DNA of 64,000 nucleotides from Monoplex corrugatus (taxonomy: Eukaryota; Mollusca; Gastropoda; Littorinimorpha; Ranellidae), in NCBI GenBank assembly GCA_030674185.1, contig JAPXFY010000015.1:23280986-23344985 (forward strand), read 5' to 3'. Under the pieces are notes generated by a model. The model was given only the letters and a program-made list of their open reading frames with translations, had not been told where the DNA came from and made no database searches. The translations under genes were made by a program, and so were the position numbers. This document shows positions 1 to 11,295 of this stretch, one piece after another; positions within the stretch are counted from its first letter, which is position 1, and every line of letters starts with the position of its first letter.

Positions 1-431
1 AGACAATTTTAGTTGCTGCACCCATCATCTGGCAGCTAATTTAAAAGTTTATTGGAAGAATTTTAGTGATTTTGAAATCCATGTATTGCTTTTCAGTCCC
101 AAAATCATTCTACTGACCAAGTTTCTGTGCTGAGAAAATATTCGTCTCTGGATAATTTAGTGAGTATTGCGCCAGCGTCATTAATCTCAGTGCCACTGTT
201 GTCTGGTATGCTTGATTTCAAAGGACTTTCATGGCACTGAAGAAACGATCTGTGATGCTATGTGTGACTATAAGAGTATGGATGTCGAGCAAATTGCCGA
301 GCCAAAAGTTGTTATCGTCTACAAAATGTAAAGAATGTAATTGTGCACTTGCAAGGGAGACAAGCTCAGCCTGGAAATAGAATCTGTAAACTTCTCATGT
401 TAGGTGACTTGTGTAATTGCTTTTCTTGATT
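1..431. other. Unassigned sequence upstream of the nested LINEs
   Basis: No convincing exon, repeat boundary or RNA gene is visible here. If the M13 gene begins outside the window, this lies in one of its introns, but that cannot be shown from the sequence. Confidence 0.3.
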
Positions 432-1493
432 TATCAATCTCACCTGTCTCCCCTGTAGGTGTCACCGGGTTTGGTGTTGGCTGCTGCACACCAGGACGTT
501 ACCATCGCCTTCCAGGCCACTCTGTCTTGACTTTTGTGAACAGTTTCTTGAATATTTGGGCCGCTGATGTTGGTTATGTTCTCGATGTATGAAATTGGAG
601 GTCTACCTTTCATCCTGTTTGCCACTGTTTTTCTTTGAAAAATGGTTGTCGTGAGGTCCGTGTTTTGTTGCATGACACTTGGCCAATGTATTTTAGTCTT
701 CTCTTGTTGCTATCTGCTAGTAGTTTTCTGGTGGTATCAAGTTCTTCCAGGACATTTTCATTAGTTCTTCTGTCCATTTGATACGCAGTAGTTTGATAAA
801 ACCATATCTCTGCTGCCTCGATTCTTCTGCAATCAGTTTTTCTCACAGTCCAGGCTTCACAGCCATAAATCATGACTGGCGAGATCAAACATTTTAGAAG
901 TCTAACTTTCAGGCCATTTGGTATGTCTCTGTCTTTCCAGATGTTGAGTTGGACTGTTTTTGGTTTGCCATTCCAATTCTTATTTTGATGTCTTTGGAGC
1001 AGGTTCCATTAGTTTTAATAAGCCATGATATTTGAAATCTTGAACATTTTCCGAGGAACTTTGTTAATTCAAATATTATAATTGATTCAATATCTTTGCC
1101 TTTTATGGTACCGGTAGCACTTTTGTTTTCTTGGCGTTCAAGTTTAGATCAGCCTTTTTGCTTGTTGCATCTACCATGTATAGAATTCCTTTTATGCTGG
1201 TAATGTTGTCTGCTAACAGTTCAGTATCATTGGCATGGTGCACGTTTGTAAGATTTTCCCCCTCCCATCTTTATGCCCATGCCTTCTATGTCATCATTTC
1301 TCTTGACTTGTTCTGTGTAGATGTTAAAAGAGATACGTTGAGAGGATACAAATTTGTCTGACTCCTCTGTGGATGTTGAAGAATTCACATTTCTGATTGT
1401 TCCATCATACTGTTGCCTTTGGTCTTATATAATGAGGCAATTAGTACAGTAAGGTGATTGGGAAAGCCCATTTTGACCATTGTGTTGAACAGG
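432..1493 (-). mobile_element. Non-LTR retrotransposon family B, 3' half of an interrupted copy
   Basis: Read on the minus strand, this encodes the C-terminal part of an endonuclease/reverse-transcriptase protein in broken frames. The piece at 888-610 has the motif YGCEAWTVRKTDCRRIEAAE, and the piece at 673-440 has PPISYIENITNISG. A + strand relative at 21056-22336 carries the same landmarks in the same order, so this is one repeat family. The reading frame is interrupted by several frameshifts and stops, so the copy is dead. The upstream part of the same copy resumes at 3857, beyond an inserted family A element. The 3' boundary near 432 is where similarity to the other copy fades. The clade (RTE/Ingi-like) is not resolved by eye. 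Confidence 0.8.
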
Positions 1494-1500
1494 TGGAGAT
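1494..1500. repeat. Target-site duplication, 3' side of family A insertion
   Basis: The heptamer TGGAGAT here is repeated at 3850-3856. The two copies bracket the inserted element, and family B sequence continues on both outer sides. Confidence 0.7.
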
Positions 1501-3849
1501 AATCATCATCATCATCAGGTGCCCTGCCGCATGGCGTTGGCGATCATGGACTTCCATCTGTCTCTATTTCTTGTTGCCCCAAGCATCTCCTCCACCCTCC
1601 TCGTCTTCAACCACTCTGCAAGTCGGTCTGGCATTTTCTCCCTGGGTCTATCTGGTGCTCTCTTTCCCTCCAGCTTTCCCATTGTGACCAGGTGCTCCAA
1701 TTCACCTTTCCTCATAAAATGGCCTATAAATGTTGCCTGTCTTTTTCTAATCTTCCTTACGAATGATCTACTTGTGTCGGCCTCAATCAAGACTGTCTCG
1801 TTTGTTTTCTTTGCTTTCCATGGAACTCTTAACATTCTTCTCAAAACCACGTCTCGGCTGCCTCAATCTTGTTCTGGCTTTACTTGTTGACTGTCACGCC
1901 TCACATCCATACAACAGTATTGGTTCTATATAACATTCAAGAACTCTCTTCCTGATGTTAATTGATAGGCATTTTGTTGGTAAGAATGTTGTCATCTTCT
2001 TGAATGCTGTCTTGGCTTGGCCGATTCTTCTTCTTCTTCTAGGTTTCTCATGATGTTTTCGCTATATTGTGAAAACAGATCTGGTGACAAAACACAACCC
2101 TGTCTGACTCCTCTTTTGATGCTTTGGAAAGAGCTTATATTGTTTTCTATTCTCATTGCAGCTGTTTGTTCCCAGTACATATTTTCTGATTATTCGTAGA
2201 TCTTTTCCATCAACATGGAGTCTCTCCAGTTGAATATCAATTCTTCATGTCTTACCCGGTCGAAAGCCTTGGTATAGTCAACGAAGCATAAATACAAATC
2301 CTTAGTCATCTCAATTGACCTATCTATGATAGTTCTTAGGATGTATATGGCATTAATAGTTCCTTTCCCTTCCACAAATCCACACTGTTCTTCTGCTATT
2401 TCTCTTTTGATTCTATTCCTTGTCCTCATCATGGGTGTTCTTAACAGGATTTTTGTTACATGGCTCATCAAACTGATTGTGCGATGGAGTTCACATTATA
2501 TAGCCCCTGTCTTCTTTGGAAGTGCAATGAAAATTGATTTTGACAGTGTCGTAAATTTCATTTAGGAGGACTGTTATTTTTTCTATGCCAAATTCCTCCA
2601 GGGCTTCAACCATCTCTGTAGTAATGTTGTCTGGTCCTGGGGCTTTTCCTGGTTTCATCTTTTTCAGTGCTGCTCTAACTTCATCTTTCATTATGGGTGG
2701 TCCTTCAAAGTTCTTTTTATAATGTGTTCTTCATTTCTGTCATCCTCAAAAAGGTCTTTAGTGTACTCTCCCTATCTGTCTAATATTTTGTCTTTTTTCA
2801 TGATAAGCGTGCCATGTTTTGATGTTAAGCAACCAGTTGATGTGCATGTATTTTTCCTGTGGACAATTTCTTCAATTTGTCTGTACATACCCTGACATCC
2901 ATTTTGTGTCGGTCTACTATTTCTTTGCGTTTTGTTTTCAGCCAAGCTTCCTTAGCTTCATTGCACCTATTCCTGATTTCTTTGTTTATCTTGCTGTATA
3001 TCTCCTCGTTTCTCTTTGCCTTCCTCCTTTCCTCCATCAAGCCCAAATTTTCATTAGTCATCCAGCTCTTTTTTGCTTTTCTATCTTCCTTAGGGATTTC
3101 TTCACAGCTTCATTTATCGAATTTCTCAACTTTGTCCATTGTTCCTCACTGTTACCAACGTCTTCCAGAGCACTGAATTTGTTTTGAACATGTAGGCCTA
3201 CATTAAATTTTCTACGTATCACTTCATCTGTCTCTAAGAGTCCAAGATTTAGTTTGATGTTGCTTTTGATCTGTTTCCTTTACCTTAATTTCAGTCTAAA
3301 TTTCAGTCTGCGCATGGTAGTGTTTTTGCTGACAGTAAAGAGTTTTTAAATCTTTTGTTGATCAGTATGTAGTCAATCTGATTTTTGGTATTATCTCCTG
3401 GGCTCTCCAAGTCCATTCTCTTCTATTAGATTGGTCAAACCAGGTGTTTCCTACTATGAACTCATTCATCTGTGCCCATTCTACAAGTTTCCCTCCCTTT
3501 CATTTTGTGTACCAAGGCCATGAGGTCCAACTATATCCTCTTCCTCTACCCTATCCTGTCCCACTTTAGCATTAAAATCTCCCATTATTATGGTAACTTC
3601 TTGTGATTTACATTGGACCTTGGCCATCTCTAATACTTTGTAGAAGTTGTCGATGTCTTCCTGAGTACTAGCGGATGTTGGTGCATACACCTGAATGATA
3701 TTGATATCAAATGGTTTGCCTCTCAATTTGACCAGCAAAACTCTGTCGGACACAGCCAGTATCCCTTAACTGCTTTTGATTTGTCTTTGTCCATCATGAT
3801 GCATACTCCTCTTTCATGTGAATTACCACCAGAATATATCACTGTGTAT
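1501..3849 (-). mobile_element. Non-LTR retrotransposon family A, 5'-truncated, nested in family B
   Basis: On the minus strand the order is: C-terminal part of an AP-type endonuclease (3753-3481, with MGDFNAKVGQD), linker region (3061-2825), reverse transcriptase (2691-2491 with KMKPGKAPGPDNI; 2471-2190 with EEQCGFVEGKGT and FVDYTKAFDRVRH), then a C-terminal region (1850-1515 with LRRMLRVPWKAKKTNETV and RQATFIGHFMRKGELEHL). It ends in an (ATC)n run at 1503-1517, which is (GAT)n as a 3' tail on the coding strand. Frames are broken between the pieces, so it is inactive. The 5' end is truncated inside the endonuclease, as is usual for LINEs. Related tails occur near 14777, 31036, 57590 and 63895. 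The protein resembles endonuclease/reverse transcriptases common in lophotrochozoan and amphioxus genomes. Confidence 0.85.
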
Positions 3850-3856
3850 TGGAGAT
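3850..3856. repeat. Target-site duplication, 5' side of family A insertion
   Basis: This is the second copy of TGGAGAT. Beyond it family B coding sequence continues, with the minus-strand motif NKAFDSVIH immediately outside the insertion. Confidence 0.7.
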
Positions 3857-4080
3857 GAATGACACTGTCAAATGCTTTGTTATAGCCTGTGAAGGTGACA
3901 AAAGCTTCTTTTTCAGTGCCGTTTATTTTCTCTATGAGTGAGTGTAGCACAAAGAGCACGTCAGTTGTGCCTCTGTTGGATCTGTAGCCTGCATGGCAGT
4001 CAGATATTTTATTTTCTATCTTGGGCTTCAATCTGTTGAGAATAATTATGAGCTGGATTTTACTGGAGTGGCTGATTCAG
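3857..4080 (-). mobile_element. Non-LTR retrotransposon family B, 5' part of the interrupted copy
   Basis: The minus strand encodes reverse-transcriptase sequence with RLKPKIENKISDCHAGYRSN and NKAFDSVIH. The second motif precedes the point where family A was inserted, and the protein continues on the other side of that element near 1493. The + strand relative at 21056 shows the uninterrupted order. Truncated near 4080, so only a small part of the RT domain remains on this side. Confidence 0.75.
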
Positions 4081-4668
4081 GCAATGGGCATTTATCAATA
4101 TGAAGGAAAAATAATGTTACAAAATGGTATGAGATGAGTTTGTCAATAACCAAAAGATTGGTGTTATCAGTCTAACAATCAGTGATAAACCAGTTGAGGT
4201 TATGGCCATGGAGGTGGGTAGGTACAGCTTTAAGCTGGTTTAGGTTGTAACTGTCAAGTAAACGTTTTTAAATGGCAACATATGTAGAAACAGTATGAAT
4301 GAAAGTTTTCATCAATGAGGACAACAGATTATTACATGCACTGCATTATTTGAGCAAATGAGGAGACTCGCCCATAAACATTTCGTCTTTGAGCTTAACT
4401 GTTCTGTTGAGTGGATGGATGGTAGATTGACAGAAAGACAAACAGCATTTGTACCTGAAACAAACTTCACAGATTTTGAATGATTTAAAATCAAGGTCTT
4501 GGTGGATATTTTGATATAAGACACAGGACTGTCTGTAAATATAACAGTAAGTCCACTGCCAGTGCTAGATTCTTACAGTATTGATGGTTCGAGGAAAATA
4601 ACACAAAGTTAACGTTTCCTTGTTTTCAAAATGACCGAACAATATATCCTTATGCTGTCTCTTTCAAA
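4081..4668. other. Unassigned sequence
   Basis: No exon, known repeat or RNA gene was recognised. Short open frames are present on both strands but have no family resemblance or splice context. Confidence 0.3.
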
Positions 4669-4700
4669 ATGGCTGCAGATATAGATGACGATTTTTCAAG
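4669..4700 (+). CDS. Possible short first coding exon (speculative)
   Basis: An ATG in an AAAATGG context opens ten codons (MAADIDDDFS) followed directly by a good donor, AG|GTGAGC. This is the shape of a short first exon. It does not resemble any part of an M13 protein, and nothing downstream was recognised that continues it. A chance match is quite possible. Confidence 0.2.
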
Positions 4701-6038
4701 GTGAGCCTATCCTCATTTCGTTTGGCTGTCCCATCAGTGAGCTTGTCGATCTGGGTGTTACTCCCTGACTGCACACATCATACAGTTTCAGTCTTCTCAT
4801 TAGAATAAACTCTATGTGCACCATTGCCACAAATGCCATGTGGCTGGAAAGATCAAGAATGACAATGGCCTAAACTATAAGCATGGGCACAAACCTTATG
4901 CACTGATAAGATCTTGACTGATGAGTTCTGTATACTACTGTCTATGCTTGTATTAGTCTGTTGCTGAAACAAAACAAGCAAAAGGTAAACTCACCCAGGA
5001 TGGCTCTGGCTGATAGGTCCTTGTTGTGTCTCCTCAGTTTTTGATATTCATGTGGTTGCAAGGACGTCCTCCGAATATTTCCTTCTCAGGAGGTTCACCA
5101 TGAAGGAGAGATCTACTGTTCTAACATGGTCTAACCATCTCAGACATCTTTGGCTAAAATGGCAAACACGCCTTCATGCTCTGAGACCTCTTTGTTAATC
5201 ACTCTGTTCTGATAGGAGTCATTTTTTTCTACAGAGGCTTGAAGCAATTTGTTATAAAGAAACTTGAAGCTTCACTGATGTGGAAGACTATTAAGGATAA
5301 ACCCTGGCACAGTCACAGCTTGACAACAATAGAATCATTCATTATGTTATCCACCGCAGTATTAAGGGAAGTACGCAAGACAGGACTGACTCACGGTAGG
5401 TGAATGTGTGAACCACTTGAAGGATATAGTCATCGAATGTATTTATGGATGGGAATGCAGTGTCACATCATGTTTTCTTCATATTTGATAAACAGCCCAG
5501 CTAGCTGCGTACATTTGACACTTTACGTACAGTGAGTTTGGAGAATAGTGAAACACAAGAAGGAATTTCAATACTTTGACTTCATGACTTATTTCTGAAG
5601 ACACACCGCGGGTAATATAGGGCCACATCAGCATGCCTCTAGCGGACTCCGATCTGGGTTTTCTCTTCATTTGGGCCATGTCGATCCAGCAAACTTCATC
5701 TTGTTTTGCGTACACTTTCTTCATGTCTGTTTTAGTCTGCCAACTTTCCTCCTCTTCCCCTGGGATTCTACTTTAAATGTGTCAGACAAGTAGTCTTAGT
5801 CTGCGGTATGCCAAAACTAAACATCGCACATATACAACCTTTCAACATTGGTTTCGGATCAAAAGTAGGAAGTTTGGAGAGTCGTCATCGGCGTTGGGTG
5901 AGAGCCTTTGGTCATCTCAGGAAATAGTTTGTAAGAAGATGATTACAATTATGTTCAATATTTAATGCATTAAAACACAAGAAATCAGCGCAACACAACT
6001 CAACACGATATGTTATAGTTATGATTTTTTTTCTCTAG
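4701..6038. other. Unassigned sequence with a possible LINE relic
   Basis: The minus strand at 5724-5479 encodes VCWIDMAQMKRKPRSES, which vaguely resembles the C-terminal tail of mollusc LINE proteins. It is too short to assign. No M13-like upstream exon was found in this stretch despite a search for the residues that should precede exon A. Confidence 0.25.
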
Positions 6039-6116
6039 ATTGATGCCATGAGCCAGTTGATTGGTTATCTTGACTGGCAGTCCAATGACACGTTGGTGAA
6101 CGAACACTACAGATAT
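6039..6116 (+). CDS. M13-like gene, exon A
   Basis: This 78-nt exon encodes 26 residues with the M13 signature IGYLDW, the counterpart of IGYP-[DE]-[WF] that precedes the last helical segment before the catalytic domain core. The acceptor is TTTTTTTTCTCTAG and the donor is GTGAGT, both good. Phase is 0 at both ends. It is the most upstream exon I can support. The other two frames contain stops. The preceding exon, expected to carry the W-[ML]-D-x-x-T region, was not found in the window. Confidence 0.85.
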
Positions 6117-7376
6117 GTGAGTGCTGCCATTGCAAATGTATCAACTCTTAAAGCATGAATAGAGTTTCCTGAGCATGCTACTGGAAATGAGGAAATCCCA
6201 ACCTTCCAGGTCGAAATTCATTGGCCGAACAACAAGTTTTCAGCCTTTTCTGGAGGCCTTCACCAGGTGGATTGAGTAGTCTGCTGCTGCAAGTGTTGCT
6301 TGTAGTATAAATCCTCCATCACAGTTCAGAGATGATTTTATGGCATGATCCCCAAGGCTTCCTGATTTTTTTCCTGGAAGTGTTATTCTTAGCTACAATT
6401 TATTTTTTGTCTTCCTCAAAAGATCTCATGACTCGGACAAAAATCAGGGAAGCTTTGGAGATCATGCAATAAAGTCCATCCTAGAAGTTTATACGATCTT
6501 CACAACATAGTGGTACTACAAGCGACACTTGAATCTAATGACACGAGTGCTAGCTCTGATTGCTTTGGGGGATTTCTCATACCATTTGATGAAAGCCTCA
6601 TGAGAAAGGTAGTGGCACTTCAATCATTTTTACCTTTATATCACGGTGATACGATTTATACATTGTCTTTATTCCCCCCACCGTTTCTCTTGACAAAATG
6701 GAGATTGTATCATATTGGCGGCAAAAGGTGTGTATCATATTGGCCGCAAAGGGTGTGTGCGCTGCTGTTTCTGAATGGATCATTTGCCAAATCTTTCTGA
6801 AAGTGGGCCGTCACGAATGCGTAAGTTTGAAAGTCATGGCACCAAGGTCAAATTCATCCAAAGCAAAACAGTGCCTAAAATCGGGATTTTGTCCGGAAAT
6901 GTGCAAACAGCACTTTCTCAAGGTCTTTTGATAGTAGTTGAAATAGTTTTCCAATAGTTTTCCAAGTTCTGATATTCCACCATTGTCCTAGGTTCATTTG
7001 ATATTTCATTTTTCCTGATGCTTTTTCAAAGTCACACTAACCTTGGTAAGTACAATATTTGGATATTTCTGGTGGGAACCGAAAACTTAATGTATAGCAA
7101 AGGAGCCTGCTAGAACCTCTTGTTATTCGTTTTTGGGTCCGTTTTTTAGCAAGTTTTTCCAGTGATTGTGTCTGTTTCGGTGTCTAGCTATTACACATAT
7201 CTGCTCCAAGCATCTGTGTAGGATTGTTCTTAGAAACCGTGTTCCAGGTTTAAAACTGAATCATTAACTCAGAACATGTATGTATGTATGTATGTATGTA
7301 TGTATGTATGTATGTATGTATGTATGTATGTATGTATGTATGTATGTATGCATGTATGATGTATGTATGTGTGTGT

Positions 7377-7430
<54 letters not shown>

Positions 7431-7494
7431 TTGTGTGTGTGTGTGTGTGTGTGACGAGATGTGTGTGTATGTGTGTGTGATGTGTGTGTGTGTG

Positions 7495-7557
<63 letters not shown>

Positions 7558-8862
7558 GTGCTCCAAATGGCTTTTAATGTCATGAGTCATGTTTGTAGAT
7601 GTAGCCTTTATTCAGGTCACAATAGCATTAAACTGCATCATGATGTCAGAAGTAGACTTGGAGAAAGCATTAGTAATGTCTGACCTAATTACTGCTTTTT
7701 TCAACTGGAATATGAGCCAGGTAACAGCGTTTTCTGCTAAAATCTCTCCTTACACTGATCTGCTACATCTTGCCCATAAGAACCAGTAAAATCTCCTAAC
7801 AATAATGTATGTTAGGATAAGAATGGAGATGAGGCAGCTGGTTGCATAGAGGTAGAACTTCAGGCTACCAATCTGACTGGGTTTCCATGGGTGCAGATCT
7901 GACCCGGTTAGGAAATTGTCTGATGTGGCATTCCGTCCACCTATTGTTGATAGAGGTATCTGACACAATTCAGAACTGTGGAAAGTAAAGTGAAGAGATG
8001 GAGGGATGGAGGGAGACATTGCCCTCTTAATGCTGACCTAAAGATGAATTGAGCTCTTTACCACCTCACCTTCCTGTGACCTCAAGATTACGGGACACCC
8101 TTCACCTTTTAAGTTTAGGTTCGTCCATGTCTCAAAAGTGTTCACTGACCACTTTTTAACAACCAAAAAAGTTGTAATGTGTAAGAGCATTTGGAAAAAA
8201 ATTTACCATTCAACGCTGCCATAAACAATTAAAAAAGCCACACCACGGTCTATTTTGAAGGTCGCTGACATGAAAATGCCTAACGATGTCAGAAACGGGG
8301 TAGAAGAAAGTAGTAGATTGGTCTGACTATAATTCATTTTCTTCTTTCGTGTTGACCATAGATACGTAAACAAAATTTTCTCAACTCTTGTGGATGTGGA
8401 TCTTTACCAGATTTTGGTCAAATTTGTTAACTTTTGAGTAGTCACAAAAGTATTACGTTTTGAAGGATGAGTCTCCTTGATCAAGGCCACAGGAACCAAA
8501 AAAAGTGCCTAAAATCAGGACTTTTGAAGGACATGTATGAACACATGAACTCGTGACAGTATTTGAAACCTGCTTTCCATGTTGTAACATCTACCAGTTT
8601 CTTTATGCACAAGTTTTATGTCAATCGAAGTTTCTGCAAGGTCAAAGTATTGTCGAGAAGTACAGAATATAGATTTTCTTCAATAATTTATGCATAACAA
8701 AGGATTTATTCGGAGTGAATTGACCACCTTTTCTTCTTTTTTAATAGCTGGGTTACGAATCAAGTACCACGTTTTTCTGTATTAGTACCAGAGAATGTTT
8801 AGCGGTGTAAGAAAATGGAGTTGGAATTGTTTCATCTTTTTTGTGTTGTATTTTGTTTTCAG
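6117..8862 (+). other. Intron between exons A and B
   Basis: Holds a small direct repeat (about 25 bp, twice, 6707-6757, core GTATCATATTGG) and the large tetranucleotide/dinucleotide array at 7275-7557. The rest is unassigned. Confidence 0.6.
7275..7557. repeat. Compound (ATGT)n-(GT)n microsatellite
   Basis: About 80 bp of ATGT units pass into interrupted (GT)n with GTGATGT interruptions, sense-strand GT. It lies in the intron between exons A and B. Confidence 0.95.
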
Positions 8863-8975
8863 AAGGATTACATACCAGGCAACACCTTCTTTTACAACAA
8901 TCTGCTAGATAGTCGGTCCGCTGTGCTACTCAACAGTGAGAAACTGCTTCATCCTGTCAGCTCCAACCCCCTCGA
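8863..8975 (+). CDS. M13-like gene, exon B
   Basis: This 113-nt exon encodes 37 residues beginning KDYIPGNTFFYNNLL, fitting the M13 stretch in which a short segment after the IGYPDW block carries the conserved 'F..N.L' pattern. It starts in phase 0 after TTTTGTTTTCAG and ends in phase 2 (GA|GTATGT), so the split codon becomes Asp with exon C. Similarity to M13 is weaker here than in later exons, but phase, position and intact frame support it. Confidence 0.8.
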
Positions 8976-9104
8976 GTATGTCAAATAATGATAATGAAAA
9001 TGAAAATACATAGTTTCCTTGTCTTGGAGCTAAAGATATTAACTCAATTTACTTCCTCAATAGTGTAATAGCTGACAGTCAGTTTCATTTTTTATAAATG
9101 ACGA

Positions 9105-9285
9105 TGGTAACAAAAGTAATGATAGGAGTAGTAGTATAGTGCTACTAGTAGTAGTAATGATGACAACAACGACAGTAATATAATAATAATAATTCTGATG
9201 ATGATGATGATAATGACAATAAACATAGCAATAATAATGATAACAGTAACAATAGTTATAATGATGATGATATTGCTTAACCTGT
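9105..9285. repeat. AT-rich trinucleotide-like simple sequence
   Basis: Degenerate (AAT)n, (GAT)n and (GTA)n runs. Such runs are often the 3' tails of LINE/SINE copies, but no element body was recognised upstream. Confidence 0.7.
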
Positions 9286-9305
9286 ATTTACGTAAGTGTC
9301 CGAGT

Positions 9306-9465
9306 GTGTGTTTGTATGTGTTAGTATGTTTGTATGCTTGATTGATTGTGTCAGTGTTTAATGTGTGAGGGTTTCAGTGTGTGTATGTATGTGTTAGTAT
9401 GTTTGTATGCTTGATTGATTGTGTCAGTGTTTAATGTGTGAGGGTTTCAGTGTGTGTATGTATGT
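9306..9465. repeat. Tandem duplication, about 74-bp unit, two copies
   Basis: The stretch containing GTATGCTTGATTGATTGTGT and the following GTGAGGGTTTCAGTGTG occurs twice head to tail with almost no differences, inside a TG-rich region. Confidence 0.8.
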
Positions 9466-9989
9466 TCATGCATGTGCGTGTATGAGCATGTGTTTTGTTT
9501 GTTTGTTGCTTTTGTCTCTGTGTGTTTTGTGTGTCAGGTTGTGTGAGTGTGTTGTGTGAGCCAGAGAAGATAAAATACTTATTTTTTGGTCATCAGGTGA
9601 CCGATTGACATATGGAAGTAGACGTTTTTTTACAACGCCTTTTATTATTTGATATTGTATACATAATAGTTCATCAGTTTTTATCTTAACAGTAGGGATG
9701 GACATGTATTTGCTTTACGTGTGTTTGCCTTTGTCTCTTGTGCTTTTGCAAAGTGTTTAGGACCCTTGTGAGATGAGGCCATGTACACGTAGTCACTATT
9801 ACTATGTCATTGATAGTAATGAAATTATGAAGAATATGATGATGATGATGATAAGAATGTGTGCGTGGGCAAAGAGAAGGGCTTAGGTGGATAGGTGAAG
9901 TGAGTAGGTGCTAGAGGGTGGAGGAAGGATTTAGTTGGATAGGCGAGGTATGTGGGTGGATGTATCAAATGACAGGTTGTTTATTAGGA

Positions 9990-10022
9990 AGGAAGAGAGA
10001 GAGAGAGATGAGAGAGAGTGAG

Positions 10023-10062
<40 letters not shown>
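9990..10062. repeat. (GA)n then (GT)n microsatellite
   Basis: AG-rich run followed directly by uninterrupted GT dinucleotides on the sense strand. Confidence 0.9.
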
Positions 10063-10064
<2 letters not shown>

Positions 10065-10383
10065 CATCTGCATAAGCGTGCGTATGTGCATACACGCACG
10101 CGCATGTGTATGTATAAGTGGGTGTGTAGGTGGGACAGGGAGATTCAACAGGAGGGTGGAGGAAGTGTCTGTGTGTGTGCGCCAGATCATGCAATAGAGG
10201 CAGTATATACAAATATGTATGTGCGTGTGTATGAAAAAGAGACAAGCACACATGTGCGTCTGTGGATGTATGTTGTATTCTGTTGATTTATTCTTTAATA
10301 ATAAGGTATAAAACAACAACATAGCAACAAAATACTGGCTGTCTCGTGTTTTTGTGTGTATTTATGTGTATGTATGTGTATAG

Positions 10384-10384
<1 letters not shown>

Positions 10385-10469
<85 letters not shown>

Positions 10470-10488
10470 TATGTGTGTTGTGTGTGTC
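10385..10488. repeat. (GT)n microsatellite
   Basis: Nearly perfect GT dinucleotide array, sense-strand GT, in the intron between exons B and C. Confidence 0.95.
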
Positions 10489-10529
10489 ACATATTTCTGC
10501 TTCTATTTAAAACAGAACAAAATTGGGCG

Positions 10530-10765
10530 TTGCCATCGTATAGAGTCATTGCAACAGACTACCGACTTGAAGGTTGTAGGCTCGAATCTACACCCGTGCT
10601 CTTCAAATTATTGTGAGATTTTTCAGCTCCAGTCAGCTCCCACTCAGAGTTGGGAGTGTTATGTACTCGTTGAGAAGGTGGGACAACACAGTCGAGGCTC
10701 GTTCACTTCACTAATGCGTCATTGAGGGTGCTGCTGAAATTGTCTGACCAACACCACAGGTGTCT
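10530..10765 (+). mobile_element. tRNA-derived SINE (candidate)
   Basis: A tRNA-like head starts near GCCATCGTATAGAGTCATTG. About 40 bp later GGCTCGAATCTAC resembles a Pol III B box (GGTTCGANTCC). A non-tRNA body follows. It cannot fold into a complete tRNA with a discriminator stem, so it is not a tRNA gene. The 3' limit is uncertain. Confidence 0.45.
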
Positions 10766-11236
10766 GTATCTCTCTCATGCCTAGTTGACGCCAGGATACA
10801 TTCTGATAGTAAGCATAGAGTACAGCCCCGTCACGCAGTCTCAGGCCTACAGGAAACTCCAAAGTATCATGTTTATCATCTTCATCGTCATCATTGTTGC
10901 ATTGTAAAAACTGTTCCCAGAGGACTGGGATTGGAATTTGAGACATCAGATATAAATCTACAGATCTAATACAAGAAACAAAGCGCCCGCTAAGATCAAA
11001 TCAAAACAAAACAAGACACTCCCCCAATAACAAACAAACAAACAAACTCAAAAACACAAAACAAAACAAAACAAACTGAGGCCTGCCTGAGGCTTGAAAC
11101 CACGATCCCAGTGTTAACAGTATGGAAAGTTATTCAGCTGGACCAACGGCTTACTAACAAATAAATAAAGTACATAGATAAACAAATGAGCAAATAAAGC
11201 ATGTACTTTTTTTAAATTCTGTGCTTTATTTTTCAG

Positions 11237-11295
11237 TTGGACATTTACTGCAGCCACTGGTGCTTATTCTTACTCTCCATCGCAAAATAAGATCG
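11237..11295 (+). CDS. M13-like gene, exon C
   Basis: This 59-nt exon encodes WTFTAATGAYSYSPSQNKI. It corresponds to the M13 segment W-x-x-x-P-x-x-V-N-A-[FY]-Y-x-P-x-x-N-x-I. The Asn-Ala pair that contacts substrate backbone in neprilysin reads Gly-Ala here, while 'Y-x-P-x-x-N-x-I' is kept. Phase 2 in, phase 1 out; acceptor TTTTTCAG, donor GTAAGA. The split codons give Asp at the front and Val at the end. Confidence 0.9.

Larger units (their letters stand above)
8976..11236 (+). other. Intron between exons B and C
   Basis: Contains AAT/GAT-rich simple sequence (9105-9285), a 2-copy tandem duplication (9306-9465), GA/GT and GT arrays, and a tRNA-derived SINE near 10530. Confidence 0.7.

Noticed and set aside
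1519..1890. + strand open frames at 1519-1890, 2819-3187 and similar
   Set aside because: They are antisense shadows of family A LINE coding sequence on the minus strand.
5338..5395. Candidate M13 exon upstream of exon A, ending in CACG|GTAGGT
   Set aside because: The donor is good but the acceptor lacks a pyrimidine tract and the encoded residues (SFIMLSTAVLREVRKTG) do not match the expected W-[ML]-D-x-x-T block.
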